64,000 nt of DNA from CAWBJO01 sp963789175 (GTDB lineage: Bacteria > Pseudomonadota > Alphaproteobacteria > Rhizobiales > Aestuariivirgaceae): assembly GCA_963789175.1 (NCBI GenBank), contig CAWBJO010000006.1, forward strand, positions 372,001 through 436,000. Direction: 5' to 3'. Shown one piece after another: positions 33,598-42,406 of the stretch (the first letter of the stretch is position 1; each line of letters starts with the position of its first letter). The notes under the pieces are model-generated. The model was given only the letters and a program-made list of their open reading frames with translations, was not told the origin of the DNA and did no database searches. The position numbers and the translations under genes were made by a program.

Positions 33598-33963
33598 ATG
33601 TCCCGCTTCTTCGACGACCTCCTCCACAAACTCTCCCGCCATCTGCACGTGCGCCGGGAGGCCGAAGTCGCGCCGCTCGAAGCGCGTGCAGTCACATTCG
33701 ATGTGCACTTCCCTGACGAGGGACATTGCCTCCAGGCGGTGTTCCAGATCGCGAGCGTCCAGAAAATCGCCTCCGCCCAGACGACGCGGCTTGCGGCCGC
33801 CAACGACCCGCCCGGGATGCCCTGGCTTCTCTCCCTGACCTTCTACATCGAGAGCGAGGCGTGCGCGCTCGCCATCCGCGACTGCATTTCCATGGTCACC
33901 CAGGCGCTCGAGGGTGCGATGGCCGACGATCCTCTCCCGGCCGAACCACGTCGGGCAGCCTAA
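33598..33963 (+). CDS. Hypothetical protein, 121 residues
   Basis: An open frame with protein-like composition: an amphipathic start (SRFFDDLLHKLSRHLHVRRE), a predicted alpha/beta middle with AVTFDVHFPDEGHC, a hydrophobic segment PWLLSLTFYIESEA, and an Asp/Pro/Ala-rich tail. I recognise no family. It has no signal peptide. The Shine-Dalgarno before ATG 33598 is weak. The gene fills the space between the oxidoreductase and ivd and ends 3 nt before the ivd stop on the other strand. Confidence 0.5.
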   Translation: MSRFFDDLLHKLSRHLHVRREAEVAPLEARAVTFDVHFPDEGHCLQAVFQIASVQKIASAQTTRLAAANDPPGMPWLLSLTFYIESEACALAIRDCISMVTQALEGAMADDPLPAEPRRAA

Positions 33964-33966
33964 GCG

Positions 33967-35136
33967 TCAGGCGGATTCCTCGTAGAGCTCCCGTCCGATC
34001 AGCCAGCGGCGGATTTCGCTCGTTCCGGCGCCGATCTCGTAAAGCTTGGCGTCGCGAAGCAGCCGGCCGGTCGGATAGTCGTTGATGTAGCCGTTTCCGC
34101 CGAGACATTGAATGGCTTCCAGCGCGATCCAGGTGGCCTTCTCCGCCGCGTAGAGAATGGCGCCGGCCGCATCCTTACGGGCGGTCTGTCCCCGGTCGCA
34201 AGCCTTGGCAACGGCATAAACATAGGCCTTCGCCGCGTTCATCGTCGTGTAGATGTCGGCCATCTTGCCCTGCATGAGCTGGAAGGTCCCGATCGGGGCC
34301 CCGAACTGCTTTCGCTCGTGGACGTAAGGAATGACGAGGTCGAGCGCCGCCTGCATGATGCCAAGGGGTCCGGCGGCGAGCACGACACGCTCGTAGTCCA
34401 GTCCCGACATCAGAACGTTGACGCCCTTGCCGACACCGCCGAGAACGTTCTCGGCCGGTACCTCGCAGTCTTCGAAGACGAGCTCGCCCGTCTCCGAACC
34501 TCGCATCCCGAGCTTGTCGAGCTTCTGAGCGACGCTGAATCCCTTGAAACCCTTTTCGACCAGGAAGGCGGTCATGCCGCGTGCTCCCGCGTCCGGATCC
34601 GTCTTGCCGTAGATGACGAGGGTGTCGGCCACCGGGCCGTTGGTGATCCAGAATTTCGTACCGTTCAGGACGTAGCGGTCACCTTTCTTCTCGGCCCGCA
34701 GCCGCATCGAGACGACATCGGAGCCCGCCTGCGGCTCGGACATGGCAAGCGCGCCGACATGCTCTCCGGATATGAGCCCCGGCAGGTAGCGACGCTTCTG
34801 CTCCGCGGTGCCGTGCCGGCGGATCTGATTGACGCACAGGTTCGAGTGAGCGCCGTAGGACAGGCCGACCGAGGCGGAGGCCCGGGAGATTTCCTCCATG
34901 GCAACGCAGTGCTCGAGATAGCCCAGGCCCGAACCGCCGTACTCCTCCTCGACGGTAATGCCATGGAGGCCCAGCTCGCCGAGCTTCGGCCAGAGGTGGC
35001 GGGGAAACACGTCGGACTTGTCGATCTCATCGGCAAGGGGGGCGATCTCGGTCTCCGAGAAACCGTGCACGGTCTCGCGTATCGCGTCGGCGGTCTCGCC
35101 GAGCCCGAAATCGAGGGCGCTCATACTGTTCTTCAT
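33967..35136 (-). CDS. ivd: Isovaleryl-CoA dehydrogenase
   Basis: A 389-residue acyl-CoA dehydrogenase catalysing isovaleryl-CoA to 3-methylcrotonyl-CoA, the step before MCC in leucine degradation. The three-domain fold is complete, with the FAD-binding WITNGP segment, the signature AMSEPQAGSDV, and the catalytic Glu249 in SGLDYERVVLAAGP, the position used by isovaleryl-CoA dehydrogenases instead of the C-terminal Glu of most family members. CLGGNGYI and AGTSEIRR close the FAD site. ATG 35136 has AGGAAGG upstream. It is separated from the MCC operon by about 6 kb and divergent from an EamA exporter. Confidence 0.93.
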   Translation of the reverse strand: MKNSMSALDFGLGETADAIRETVHGFSETEIAPLADEIDKSDVFPRHLWPKLGELGLHGITVEEEYGGSGLGYLEHCVAMEEISRASASVGLSYGAHSNLCVNQIRRHGTAEQKRRYLPGLISGEHVGALAMSEPQAGSDVVSMRLRAEKKGDRYVLNGTKFWITNGPVADTLVIYGKTDPDAGARGMTAFLVEKGFKGFSVAQKLDKLGMRGSETGELVFEDCEVPAENVLGGVGKGVNVLMSGLDYERVVLAAGPLGIMQAALDLVIPYVHERKQFGAPIGTFQLMQGKMADIYTTMNAAKAYVYAVAKACDRGQTARKDAAGAILYAAEKATWIALEAIQCLGGNGYINDYPTGRLLRDAKLYEIGAGTSEIRRWLIGRELYEESA

Positions 35137-35290
35137 GGCGGGGCCTTCCTCATGCGCCGCTGCTTTATCACCCGGGGGGAAGGCTGACCATGACCGTTTT
35201 GCGGCTCCCCGCGGCTCTTGGCCCTTGAATCGTTGCACCCGGCCGGAGGATAGAGTGAGCGATTGGGCGCTTCGAGGAGCCCTGCCGCAC

Positions 35291-36151
35291 ATGCGACTCA
35301 CGCCGCTTCAACTGCTGGTCATGGCGGTCCTGGTCTCGGCCCTGGGACCGGTGCTGGTACGCGAGAGTCCGGTTGGACCGGCGGCCACGGCATTCTGGCG
35401 GCTCGCCATACCCCTTCCCTTGGCTCTGTGGTATGGCCGGAAGGGATGGCAGCTCGGTTATCGAGACATCGGGCTCGCCCTTATCGCTGGCGCCCTCCTC
35501 GCCGCCGACCTCGTTCTCTGGAACACCGCCATCGTGACGACCTCGGTTATGGAAGCGACCGTGCTCGTCATGTTGTTCCCCATCCTGGTCGCCGCAGCCG
35601 AAATCCTCTTCTTCGGACGCCGCCTGAGCAACAACCTGCTTGCCGGCGCCGCGATCGCCTTCATCGGCACGGGGGTGATCGCCTGGGGAGCGGCGCGCGG
35701 CCGATCGAGCCTCACGGGAGATCTGATGGCGGTCGGAGCTGCCGTCTTCTATGCGGGCTCCCTGCTCATTTCCGGACGTCTCTGCCAGCGGCAGGACGCC
35801 CGAGGGGTCACATTCTGGATCATGCTCGGAGCAGCTTGCTCCGTCTGGCCGTTCATCATGACCGAGGCCTCGCCGATACCGGCCAAGCTCTACGACATCG
35901 GCTATCTCGCGTTCTACGGCGCGATCACCTTTGCGAGTTACACGCTCTACAACAAAGCCCTATCGCTCCTGCCCACGACGCTCGTGGCGACGTCCGGATA
36001 CGGACAGCCGGTCATCGCGACCATCCTCGCCTACTTCCTGCTCGACGAAGTCCCGACTCCGATGAGCATGCTCGGCGCGGCGATCATCGTCGGCGGATTG
36101 CTCCTGGCCACGACCGGAAACAAGCCGAAACAGCCGCAGGCCGCTCCCTAG
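35291..36151 (+). CDS. EamA/DMT family transporter
   Basis: A 286-residue membrane protein with ten predicted helices in two EamA repeats (first about 5-125, second about 140-275). The ATG at 35291 has GAGGAG 11 nt upstream. An in-frame GTG at 35255 preceded by GGAGGA is a serious alternative and would add 12 residues. Members export amino acids, metabolites or sugars; the substrate is unknown. It is divergent from ivd and convergent with the ligase gene, with 19 nt between their stops. Confidence 0.87.
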   Translation: MRLTPLQLLVMAVLVSALGPVLVRESPVGPAATAFWRLAIPLPLALWYGRKGWQLGYRDIGLALIAGALLAADLVLWNTAIVTTSVMEATVLVMLFPILVAAAEILFFGRRLSNNLLAGAAIAFIGTGVIAWGAARGRSSLTGDLMAVGAAVFYAGSLLISGRLCQRQDARGVTFWIMLGAACSVWPFIMTEASPIPAKLYDIGYLAFYGAITFASYTLYNKALSLLPTTLVATSGYGQPVIATILAYFLLDEVPTPMSMLGAAIIVGGLLLATTGNKPKQPQAAP

Positions 36152-36170
36152 TCGGCCCGTGCATGCCCGT

Positions 36171-37739
36171 CTAGGCGGGAAGCAGGGATTTCAGCGTTTC
36201 CAGGCGGTCGGCCTCGGCCGCCGGCTTGTCCCAACGGATGCGATGGATCCGCGGGAAGCGCATGGCAATGCCGGACTTGTGGCGAGCGGAAAGCTGGAGC
36301 GCGTCGAAGGCCACCTCGAAGACGAGCCGCTGACGTACGGCGCGGACCGGGCCGAAGCGCTCGACGGTGTTGCTGCGGATCCAGCGGTCGAGTTCGCGCA
36401 GCTCTTCGTCGGTGAAACCGGAATAGGCCTTGCCGACCGGCACGAGCTCGTCGCCGCTCCACGCCCCGAACGTATAGTCCGAATAAAAGGACGAGCGCTT
36501 TCCGGATCCGCGCTGGGCATACATCAGCACGCAATCGGCGGTGAGCGGGGCGCGCTTCCACTTGTACCAATGACCCTTCGGCCGGCCGGACAGGTACGGG
36601 CTTTCCTTCCGCTTCAGCATCAGGCCCTCGATGCCGTTCTCGCGTGCCGCCGACCATCGCTCGTTGAGGGCGGCGAAATCGGTCACCGGCACGATCTCGC
36701 TCACGTCGGCACGGGACGGCTGCCAGCGCCGAAACCAGTCTTCGAGTCTCTTTCGACGCTCGCTGAACGGCAGCGCCCGCACGTCCTCGCGGCCGTCGAT
36801 CAACAGATCGTAGAGACGGACATGCGCCGGATAGTCCTCCAGCATCTTGGCGGTCACCGTTTTTCGATTGAGCCGCTGCTGCAGATCGTTGAAAGGCCGA
36901 ACGACGCCTTCGCGAACGACGAGAAGCTCGCCGTCGAGCACGCCCTCCTTCCCGACGAAGGACGCTACGAGATCCGGAAAGGCCGGCGAAATGTCGTCGC
37001 CGGCACGCGAGTACATGCGCACGGCGCCCGCCACCGAAGCGATCTGAACGCGAATTCCATCCCACTTCCATTCGGCGACCACATCTTCGGGCTTGAGGTC
37101 CGTCCAGTCCTGCTCCTCGATCGGATGGGCAAGCATCACGGGACGGAAGACGGGGCGATGGCCGAGGTCGGGTCGCGAGCCCCTTCCGTCCAACCATTGG
37201 AAGAGGTCCGCGTAAGGCGGAGCGACACCGTGCCAAACTTCCTCGATTTGCTCCACCTCCGTGCCGAAAGCGTCCGCGAGTGCGACCTTGGCCAGGCGAG
37301 CCGAAACGCCGACCCGCAACGCGCCTCCCAGGAACTTGAGCAGGCCCCATCGCCCATTGACGTCCAACTGCGTCAGCAGGCGGCCGACGACCTGGGGCAG
37401 CTGGCGGCTTGAAACCTGTGTCACCTGTCCCACGATCTCGCTCAGGGTCGGAGGCTGACCTTCGGCATCGCCCGGCCACAGGAGGGCGACCGTTTCCGCA
37501 GTGTCGCCGACATAGTCGCGCGACAGCTGGAAGAGAACGGGATCGACATGTGGCGTCAGGATCTCGCCGAGGATGCGTCGCATGGGAAAGGAGAATGGCA
37601 GCCCGTCGGTCAGGGACGCGAGCGCCCAGCCGCGATCGGGGTCGGACGTCGCGCGAAAGTAGATCGCGAGCAGCCGCAGCTTCGCATTGCGCTGGGAGGC
37701 CGTCGATAGCCTGTTGAGGAGCTCGGCGAATGCCTGCAT
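36171..37739 (-). CDS. ATP-dependent DNA ligase (ligase-associated damage-response type)
   Basis: A 522-residue DNA ligase with an N-terminal DNA-binding domain (about 1-190), the adenylation domain with the nucleophile Lys225 in EWKWDGIR, and the OB-fold domain from about 400 (VPVGKAYSGFTDEEL). This class is found with an exonuclease, a helicase and a nuclease in a DNA damage-response cassette. It begins at ATG 37739, whose A is shared with the exonuclease stop (TGATG), so translation is coupled. Only the exonuclease partner is next to it here. It is convergent with the EamA gene. Confidence 0.92.
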   Translation of the reverse strand: MQAFAELLNRLSTASQRNAKLRLLAIYFRATSDPDRGWALASLTDGLPFSFPMRRILGEILTPHVDPVLFQLSRDYVGDTAETVALLWPGDAEGQPPTLSEIVGQVTQVSSRQLPQVVGRLLTQLDVNGRWGLLKFLGGALRVGVSARLAKVALADAFGTEVEQIEEVWHGVAPPYADLFQWLDGRGSRPDLGHRPVFRPVMLAHPIEEQDWTDLKPEDVVAEWKWDGIRVQIASVAGAVRMYSRAGDDISPAFPDLVASFVGKEGVLDGELLVVREGVVRPFNDLQQRLNRKTVTAKMLEDYPAHVRLYDLLIDGREDVRALPFSERRKRLEDWFRRWQPSRADVSEIVPVTDFAALNERWSAARENGIEGLMLKRKESPYLSGRPKGHWYKWKRAPLTADCVLMYAQRGSGKRSSFYSDYTFGAWSGDELVPVGKAYSGFTDEELRELDRWIRSNTVERFGPVRAVRQRLVFEVAFDALQLSARHKSGIAMRFPRIHRIRWDKPAAEADRLETLKSLLPA

Positions 37740-38749
37740 CACTCGCCCTCGTCTTCGAATCCGACCAGGGAGAGCGCCTTCGCCTTGAGACCGAACGTCG
37801 AGAGCTGATGCACGAGGGCATCCTCGCGCCCATGCGTCACCCATACTTCGCCGGCGCCGGTTTCACGTATGGTCGCCAGCAGCTCCGGCCAGTCGGCATG
37901 GTCGGAAACGACCAGCGGGAGCTCGATGCCGCGCTGGCGGGCCCGGGCGCGGACACGCATCCATCCACTTGCAAAGCAAGTGACCGGATCATCGAAACGG
38001 CGGGACCAGCGTTCGCCGATTGCCGAGGGCGGGCAAAGGACCAGGGCGCCCCGCAGTGCCTTCACGTCGGCATCGAGTACCGTCGCCGTCTCTCCAAGTG
38101 CCACTCCGAGCCTTTCGTAGAGGCCGCACATGGAGGCGAGCGCGCCATGCAGATAGACGGGGCGCTCGAAGCCCGCCGCCCTGGCCAATGCGATCATGCG
38201 CTGGCACTTGCCGAGCCCATAGACTCCCAAGAGATGGGTCCGGTCCGGATTAGCCGCCAGAGAGCTCAGCAATCTTTCCGTCTCCCTCCAAGCCGGTTCG
38301 TGCCGAAACACCGGAAGCGCGAACGTCGCCTCGGTGATGAAGAGATCGCAGGGAACGAGCTCGAAGGGAGCGCAGGTCGGATCGGCGGCCCGCTTGTAGT
38401 CCCCAGACACGACCGCCCGGCAGCCTTGCCACTCGAGAACGACCTGCGCCGAGCCCAGAATGTGGCCGGCGGGGACTAGCCGCACCGCGACACCCCCGAT
38501 GTTCAGAAGTTCGCCGGCACGGACGGCCTGGTAGGAACCGGCACCGTCAAGTCCGAGCCGCAGGCGCATGATCTCGACGGTCTCCGGCAACGCGAGAACG
38601 CGGGCGTGGCCCGGGCGCGCATGGTCGGAGTGACCATGGGTTACAATGGCGCGGTCCACCGGCCGGGCGGGATCCACATAGAAATCACCCGGTTGGCAGT
38701 AGAGACCTTTCTCGGTGGGCCTGAGCCAGGTTTGAGGAGGAACGATCAT
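37739..38749 (-). CDS. Ligase-associated DNA exonuclease (metallo-beta-lactamase fold)
   Basis: A 336-residue nuclease of the MBL/beta-CASP-like group. The metal-binding motif THGHSDH is near residue 39, followed by AGHILGSAQVVLE and VSGDYKR, and the later VVSDHADWPELL histidine. It is paired with the downstream ATP-dependent ligase by a 1-nt stop/start overlap, as in the four-gene repair cassette in which it trims DNA ends before ligation. The usual helicase (Lhr-like) and PdeM genes are absent on both sides; mgtE lies 35 nt away downstream in transcription order reversed. The assignment is by motif and partnership. Confidence 0.9.
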   Translation of the reverse strand: MIVPPQTWLRPTEKGLYCQPGDFYVDPARPVDRAIVTHGHSDHARPGHARVLALPETVEIMRLRLGLDGAGSYQAVRAGELLNIGGVAVRLVPAGHILGSAQVVLEWQGCRAVVSGDYKRAADPTCAPFELVPCDLFITEATFALPVFRHEPAWRETERLLSSLAANPDRTHLLGVYGLGKCQRMIALARAAGFERPVYLHGALASMCGLYERLGVALGETATVLDADVKALRGALVLCPPSAIGERWSRRFDDPVTCFASGWMRVRARARQRGIELPLVVSDHADWPELLATIRETGAGEVWVTHGREDALVHQLSTFGLKAKALSLVGFEDEGE

Positions 38750-38784
38750 GGTCGGCTCATCCTATGTGGGGATGAGCCCGGCTC

Positions 38785-40173
38785 TCAATGCATGAGCCAC
38801 AGTGCCGCAAGGCCGAGAAAGGCGAAGAACCCGACGCAGTCGGTCACCGTCGTCACGAAGACGCCCGAGGCGATGGCGGGGTCGACGTCGAGGCGGTCGA
38901 GGGCGAGCGGAATGAGAATCCCGGCGAGGGCGGCGGCCACGAGGTTGATGACCATCGCCGCGGCGATCACCAGGCCCAGGGGACCACTGCCGAACCACCA
39001 AAGTGCGAAGACCCCCATGATTACGGCGAACAGGAACCCGTTGATGAGGCCGACCATGCATTCGCGGAACACAATCCTGAAAGCATTGAGCATGGTCAGA
39101 TTTCGGGTCGCGAGCGCCCTGACCGCGATGGTCATGGTCTGGGTTCCGGCGTTCCCACCCATGGAGGCGACGATCGGCATCAGCACGGCGAGGGCGACCA
39201 TCTGTTCGATCGTCGCATCGAAGAGCGAGATGACCCACGAGGCAAGAATGGCCGTGACGAGGTTGACGAGCAACCAGGCGAACCGTGACCGGATGGCAAG
39301 CCATACGGAGTCCGACAGTTCCTCATCACCGCCGACACCGCCGAGGTGGAGGATGTCCTCCTCTGCCTCTTCCTGGATCACGTCGACGATGTCATCGACC
39401 ATCAGCATACCGACGAGCCGGCCGTCCCCGTCGACCACGGCGGCGGAAACCAGATTGTACTGTTTGAATTTGTAGGCGATGTCCTCCTGATCGTCGGCGA
39501 CCGTGAAAACCGTATGGTCCTCATCCGTCAGCTCGACGATCCGGCGCTCGCGGGCGTTTCGCAGGATGCGGCTCAATGGCACGGATCCGAGCAGATGGAA
39601 GGCTTCGTTCACCACGTATATCTCGACGAAGCTTTCGGGGAGATCGTGCCCCGTCCGCAGGTGATCGATGGTGCGGCCGATTGTCCAAAAAGACGGGATC
39701 GCCACGAATTCCGTCTGCATGAGGCGGCCGGCGGTCTGCTCGGGGTAGTCAAGCGCCCGCGCCAGCGCGATGCGGTCCTCGCTCGGGACCTTTTCCAGGA
39801 TCTCCTGCTGGTCCTGGCTGTCGAGATCCTCGAGGAGATAGGCCGCGTCGTCGGTATCAAGCTCGCGGACCGCCGAAGCGATGGTGTCGGTGGGGAGCGC
39901 CTCGACCAACTCGTCGCGCACGTGCTCATCGAGCTCGGGCAACGCTTCGACGTCGAAAGCCGCCCCCAGTTTCTGGATCAGCGCCATGCGCTGGTCGGGC
40001 TCGAGGAGCTCGATCAGATCGGCGAGGTCGGCCGCATGGAGGTCTGCGGTGAGCTCCCGAACCTCGGTGGCGTCGGCACGGACCAACGCCTCGGTGACCC
40101 TTGCGACGAACTCCGCCGTCAGGGATTCACCGTCGTGAGTCTCCAATTCGGTGTCTGCCGCCTTTTCCCCCAT
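38785..40173 (-). CDS. mgtE: Magnesium transporter MgtE
   Basis: A 462-residue magnesium channel. Domains in order: an acidic cytoplasmic N-domain (about 20-130), a pair of CBS domains (about 135-265, with the second strand VVDGDGRLVGMLMVDDI), the plug helix (VDVIQEEAEEDIL), and five transmembrane helices with the MGGNAGTQTM pore motif. The N- and CBS domains sense cytosolic Mg and close the pore. ATG 40173 is chosen over longer options because the acidic N-domain begins there. It is divergent from the cupin gene (74 nt). Confidence 0.93.
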   Translation of the reverse strand: MGEKAADTELETHDGESLTAEFVARVTEALVRADATEVRELTADLHAADLADLIELLEPDQRMALIQKLGAAFDVEALPELDEHVRDELVEALPTDTIASAVRELDTDDAAYLLEDLDSQDQQEILEKVPSEDRIALARALDYPEQTAGRLMQTEFVAIPSFWTIGRTIDHLRTGHDLPESFVEIYVVNEAFHLLGSVPLSRILRNARERRIVELTDEDHTVFTVADDQEDIAYKFKQYNLVSAAVVDGDGRLVGMLMVDDIVDVIQEEAEEDILHLGGVGGDEELSDSVWLAIRSRFAWLLVNLVTAILASWVISLFDATIEQMVALAVLMPIVASMGGNAGTQTMTIAVRALATRNLTMLNAFRIVFRECMVGLINGFLFAVIMGVFALWWFGSGPLGLVIAAAMVINLVAAALAGILIPLALDRLDVDPAIASGVFVTTVTDCVGFFAFLGLAALWLMH

Positions 40174-40247
40174 GAACCAACCCTGATTGCAAGCTGACCC
40201 GCCGGAATGCCAGTATCGGAACGGTAGATAGGCAGCAGGTCGAGGCA

Positions 40248-40607
40248 ATGCGCAAGATCGAAAAAGCACAAAGGAAGGTCGTCAACATCCACTCGACGTC
40301 CTTCAAACCCTTCTTGGTGGACGGCCGGCCGCTCAAGGGGCAGTCGTTCCTCCAGCTCGACGACACCTTTCCGGACGGCACCGGATTCCACATCTACCGC
40401 ATGGATCCGGGCACCAGCAGCCAGCCTCACGAGCATACCAGCCACGAACAGTTCCTGGTGCTGGAGGGAGAGGTCATCGACAATGACGGGCAGGTCTACC
40501 GGCCCGGCGATTTCGTGCTGCTCGAAAGCGGCACCCAGCACAGCTCGCGCACCCTGACGGGCGCCACGCTCGCCGTCTTCATCCGTTCCGCCGAGAAGAA
40601 CATTTGA
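40248..40607 (+). CDS. Cupin domain protein
   Basis: A 119-residue single-domain cupin. The metal-site motifs are visible: HEHTSHEQFLVLEGEV (motif 1 with two His and one Glu) and PGDFVLLESGTQHSSR (motif 2 with His). It is cytoplasmic, and its function is not predictable from the fold. Its stop overlaps the TTG start of an EamA exporter as TTGA, so the two products are made together. That could mean the cupin senses or modifies the exporter's substrate. It is divergent from mgtE. Confidence 0.86.
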   Translation: MRKIEKAQRKVVNIHSTSFKPFLVDGRPLKGQSFLQLDDTFPDGTGFHIYRMDPGTSSQPHEHTSHEQFLVLEGEVIDNDGQVYRPGDFVLLESGTQHSSRTLTGATLAVFIRSAEKNI

Positions 40608-41512
40608 CGTCTCTCAGCATCGAAACCCGGGCGAAGCTCGCCTGCGCCTATTCGGGACTCGTCTGGGGCCTGTTCTGGATCCCGCTCAGGCAGCTGCAGC
40701 AGGCGGGAATCAACGATCACTGGGCGGCGCTGATCTTCTATCTCATCCCGTTCGCTCTCGCTGCGGTGCTCGTACCCTTCCGATGGCGGTCCCTGGCACA
40801 GGGCGGGCTCGACCTGCAGCTCAAGGCGTTCCTGCCGGCGCTGAGCCTCGTCGTCTATTCCTTCGCCTTCTTCCACACGACGGTCATGCGGGCGATGCTG
40901 CTGTTCTACCTGACCCCGGTGTGGAGCGCGCTCCTGGGCCGGTGGATTCTCGGAGAACCCATCACGCCCGTCCGCTGGTTCTCGATGGCGCTCGGGTTTG
41001 CAGGGATGTTCGTGCTCATCGGAAACGGGCTCTCGATTTCCGCGCCACTCAGTCTCGGCGACTGGCTCGCCGCCCTGTCCGGGGTCGGCTGGGCGCTGGC
41101 GGCGGTCATATTGAGGCTCGGCAAGAGATATCATGCGCTGGACCTCACCATCGTCGATTTCGTCTTCGCCGCGATCATTGCCGCGGCACTCTTCGTGGCG
41201 TTCGCCGGCAGCGCCGGACCTGCACCGCAACTCGATCTCCTGGCGCGGATCCTGCCCTGGCTCATTCCCGGCATGCTCGCGGTCGTCGCCACCGGCGTCT
41301 ATGCCTCGATGTGGGGCGTGCCGTATCTCAACCCGGCCGTCGTCGGCCTACTGTTCATGACGGAGATCAGCGTCGGCTCGATCACTGCGGCATTGTGGTC
41401 CGGCGAACCGTTCGGACCCCGCGAGCTTGCAGGAGTTCTGCTCATCACGGCAGCCGGAACGGCGGAGGGCGTGTGGGAGGTATGGCAAAAGGCCCGCGCC
41501 CGCGGGGCCTGA
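40604..41512 (+). CDS. EamA/DMT family transporter coupled to the cupin
   Basis: A 302-residue membrane protein with ten predicted helices in two EamA repeats, unrelated in detail to the one at 35 kb. The TTG start at 40604 shares TTGA with the cupin stop; a GAGAAG lies upstream. Its last 25 nt contain an inverted repeat that serves as the terminator for the convergent tRNA-Leu gene, a dual use of sequence. Substrate unknown; metabolite or amino acid export is the usual role. Confidence 0.87.
   Translation: MTSLSIETRAKLACAYSGLVWGLFWIPLRQLQQAGINDHWAALIFYLIPFALAAVLVPFRWRSLAQGGLDLQLKAFLPALSLVVYSFAFFHTTVMRAMLLFYLTPVWSALLGRWILGEPITPVRWFSMALGFAGMFVLIGNGLSISAPLSLGDWLAALSGVGWALAAVILRLGKRYHALDLTIVDFVFAAIIAAALFVAFAGSAGPAPQLDLLARILPWLIPGMLAVVATGVYASMWGVPYLNPAVVGLLFMTEISVGSITAALWSGEPFGPRELAGVLLITAAGTAEGVWEVWQKARARGA
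41486..41510 (-). terminator. Terminator of tRNA-Leu, embedded in the exporter's 3' end
   Basis: On the minus strand a GC-rich inverted repeat AGGCCC...GGGCCT (41490-41510) is followed by TTTTG. It lies 12 nt past the CCA of the tRNA and overlaps the last codons of the convergent exporter gene. Confidence 0.6.
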
Positions 41513-41522
41513 CAATCATCCA

Positions 41523-41607
41523 TGGTGCGGCCGAGAGGACTCGAACCTCCACGGTGTTACCCGCTAGCACCTCAAGCTAGTGCGTCTACCAATTCCGCCA
41601 CGGCCGC
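41523..41607 (-). tRNA. tRNA-Leu (anticodon GAG)
   Basis: An 85-nt type II tRNA with encoded CCA. The 7-bp acceptor stem is GCGGCCG/CGGCCGC, with D-arm residues GGCGGAATTGGTAGACGC and an anticodon stem CTAGC/GCTAG around loop TTGAGGT. The anticodon GAG reads CUC and CUU leucine codons. A long variable arm (CGGGTAACACCG) and the T-loop TTCGAGT are as expected for tRNA-Leu. It sits between convergent genes with its own promoter and terminator. Confidence 0.97.
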
Positions 41608-41626
41608 GCTGGAAGAGAGTCGAGGC

Positions 41627-41655
41627 TGTTTATCAATATGAGGAAGCAAGATCAA
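41627..41655 (-). promoter_or_regulatory. Candidate promoter of tRNA-Leu
   Basis: On the minus strand TTGATC (41655-41650), a 17-nt spacer and TAAACA (41632-41627). Transcription would start about 12 nt before the mature 5' end. The match to consensus is moderate. Confidence 0.45.
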
Positions 41656-41710
41656 CCCCTGCTCCTGATCCGACCTTTGATCGCGCACGTCCTGCGGCTA
41701 TGAAGGAGGC

Positions 41711-42394
41711 ATGACCACCGTTCTCGAAGCTCCGCCCGGCACGGGCACAGGCGTCCTGTGGAAAACCGCCCGCGACCCCGTCTCCTATCAGGATGGGCTT
41801 CACTGGATGGAGGGGCGGGTGGCGGAGATAGGCGCGGGAACGGCGCCCGAAACCGTTTGGCTCCTCGAACATCCGCCGGTCTACACGGCGGGCACCAGCG
41901 CCAGACCGGAGGACCTGCTTACCCCGGACCGCTTCCCGGTCTTCAAGACAGGCCGCGGCGGTCAGTACACCTATCATGGCCCCGGGCAGCGCGTGGCCTA
42001 TGTGATGTTGGACCTCGGCGTCCGAGGCCGGGATCTGCGGAAATTCGTCAATTCCCTCGAGAAATGGCTCATCCGCACGCTCGGCGATTTCGGTGTCGAG
42101 GGCGAGACGCGCCCCGGCCGGGTTGGCGTGTGGGTGCGGCATCGGCGGGACGGAGGGATTGCGGAGTCAAAGATCGCCGCTCTCGGCATTCGCATTCGGC
42201 GCTGGGTCAGCTACCACGGCATAAGCCTCAACGTCTCCCCCGATCTCGGCCACTTCGCCGGCATCGTTCCTTGCGGCGTGCGCGAGCACGGCGTCACGAG
42301 CCTTGCCGATCTCGGCATCGCGGCGTCGATGCCCGATGTAGACCGGTCCTTGCGGCACCATTTTCAGGACATCTTCGGTCCGATCCGGACGTGA
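41711..42394 (+). CDS. lipB: Lipoyl(octanoyl) transferase
   Basis: A 227-residue enzyme moving octanoate from acyl carrier protein to the E2/H proteins, the first step of protein lipoylation. Active-site Cys188 (GIVPCGV) and Lys154 (ESKIAALG) are present, together with the family signature GRGGQYTYHGPGQRVAY and VSYHGISLNV. ATG 41711 lies just 1 nt after AAGGAGG, an unusually short gap, but no other in-frame start is credible. It serves pyruvate, 2-oxoglutarate and branched-chain dehydrogenase complexes. It is convergent with the acylphosphatase, with 12 nt between stops. Confidence 0.94.
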   Translation: MTTVLEAPPGTGTGVLWKTARDPVSYQDGLHWMEGRVAEIGAGTAPETVWLLEHPPVYTAGTSARPEDLLTPDRFPVFKTGRGGQYTYHGPGQRVAYVMLDLGVRGRDLRKFVNSLEKWLIRTLGDFGVEGETRPGRVGVWVRHRRDGGIAESKIAALGIRIRRWVSYHGISLNVSPDLGHFAGIVPCGVREHGVTSLADLGIAASMPDVDRSLRHHFQDIFGPIRT

Positions 42395-42406
42395 CCCTCG
42401 CGGGCG

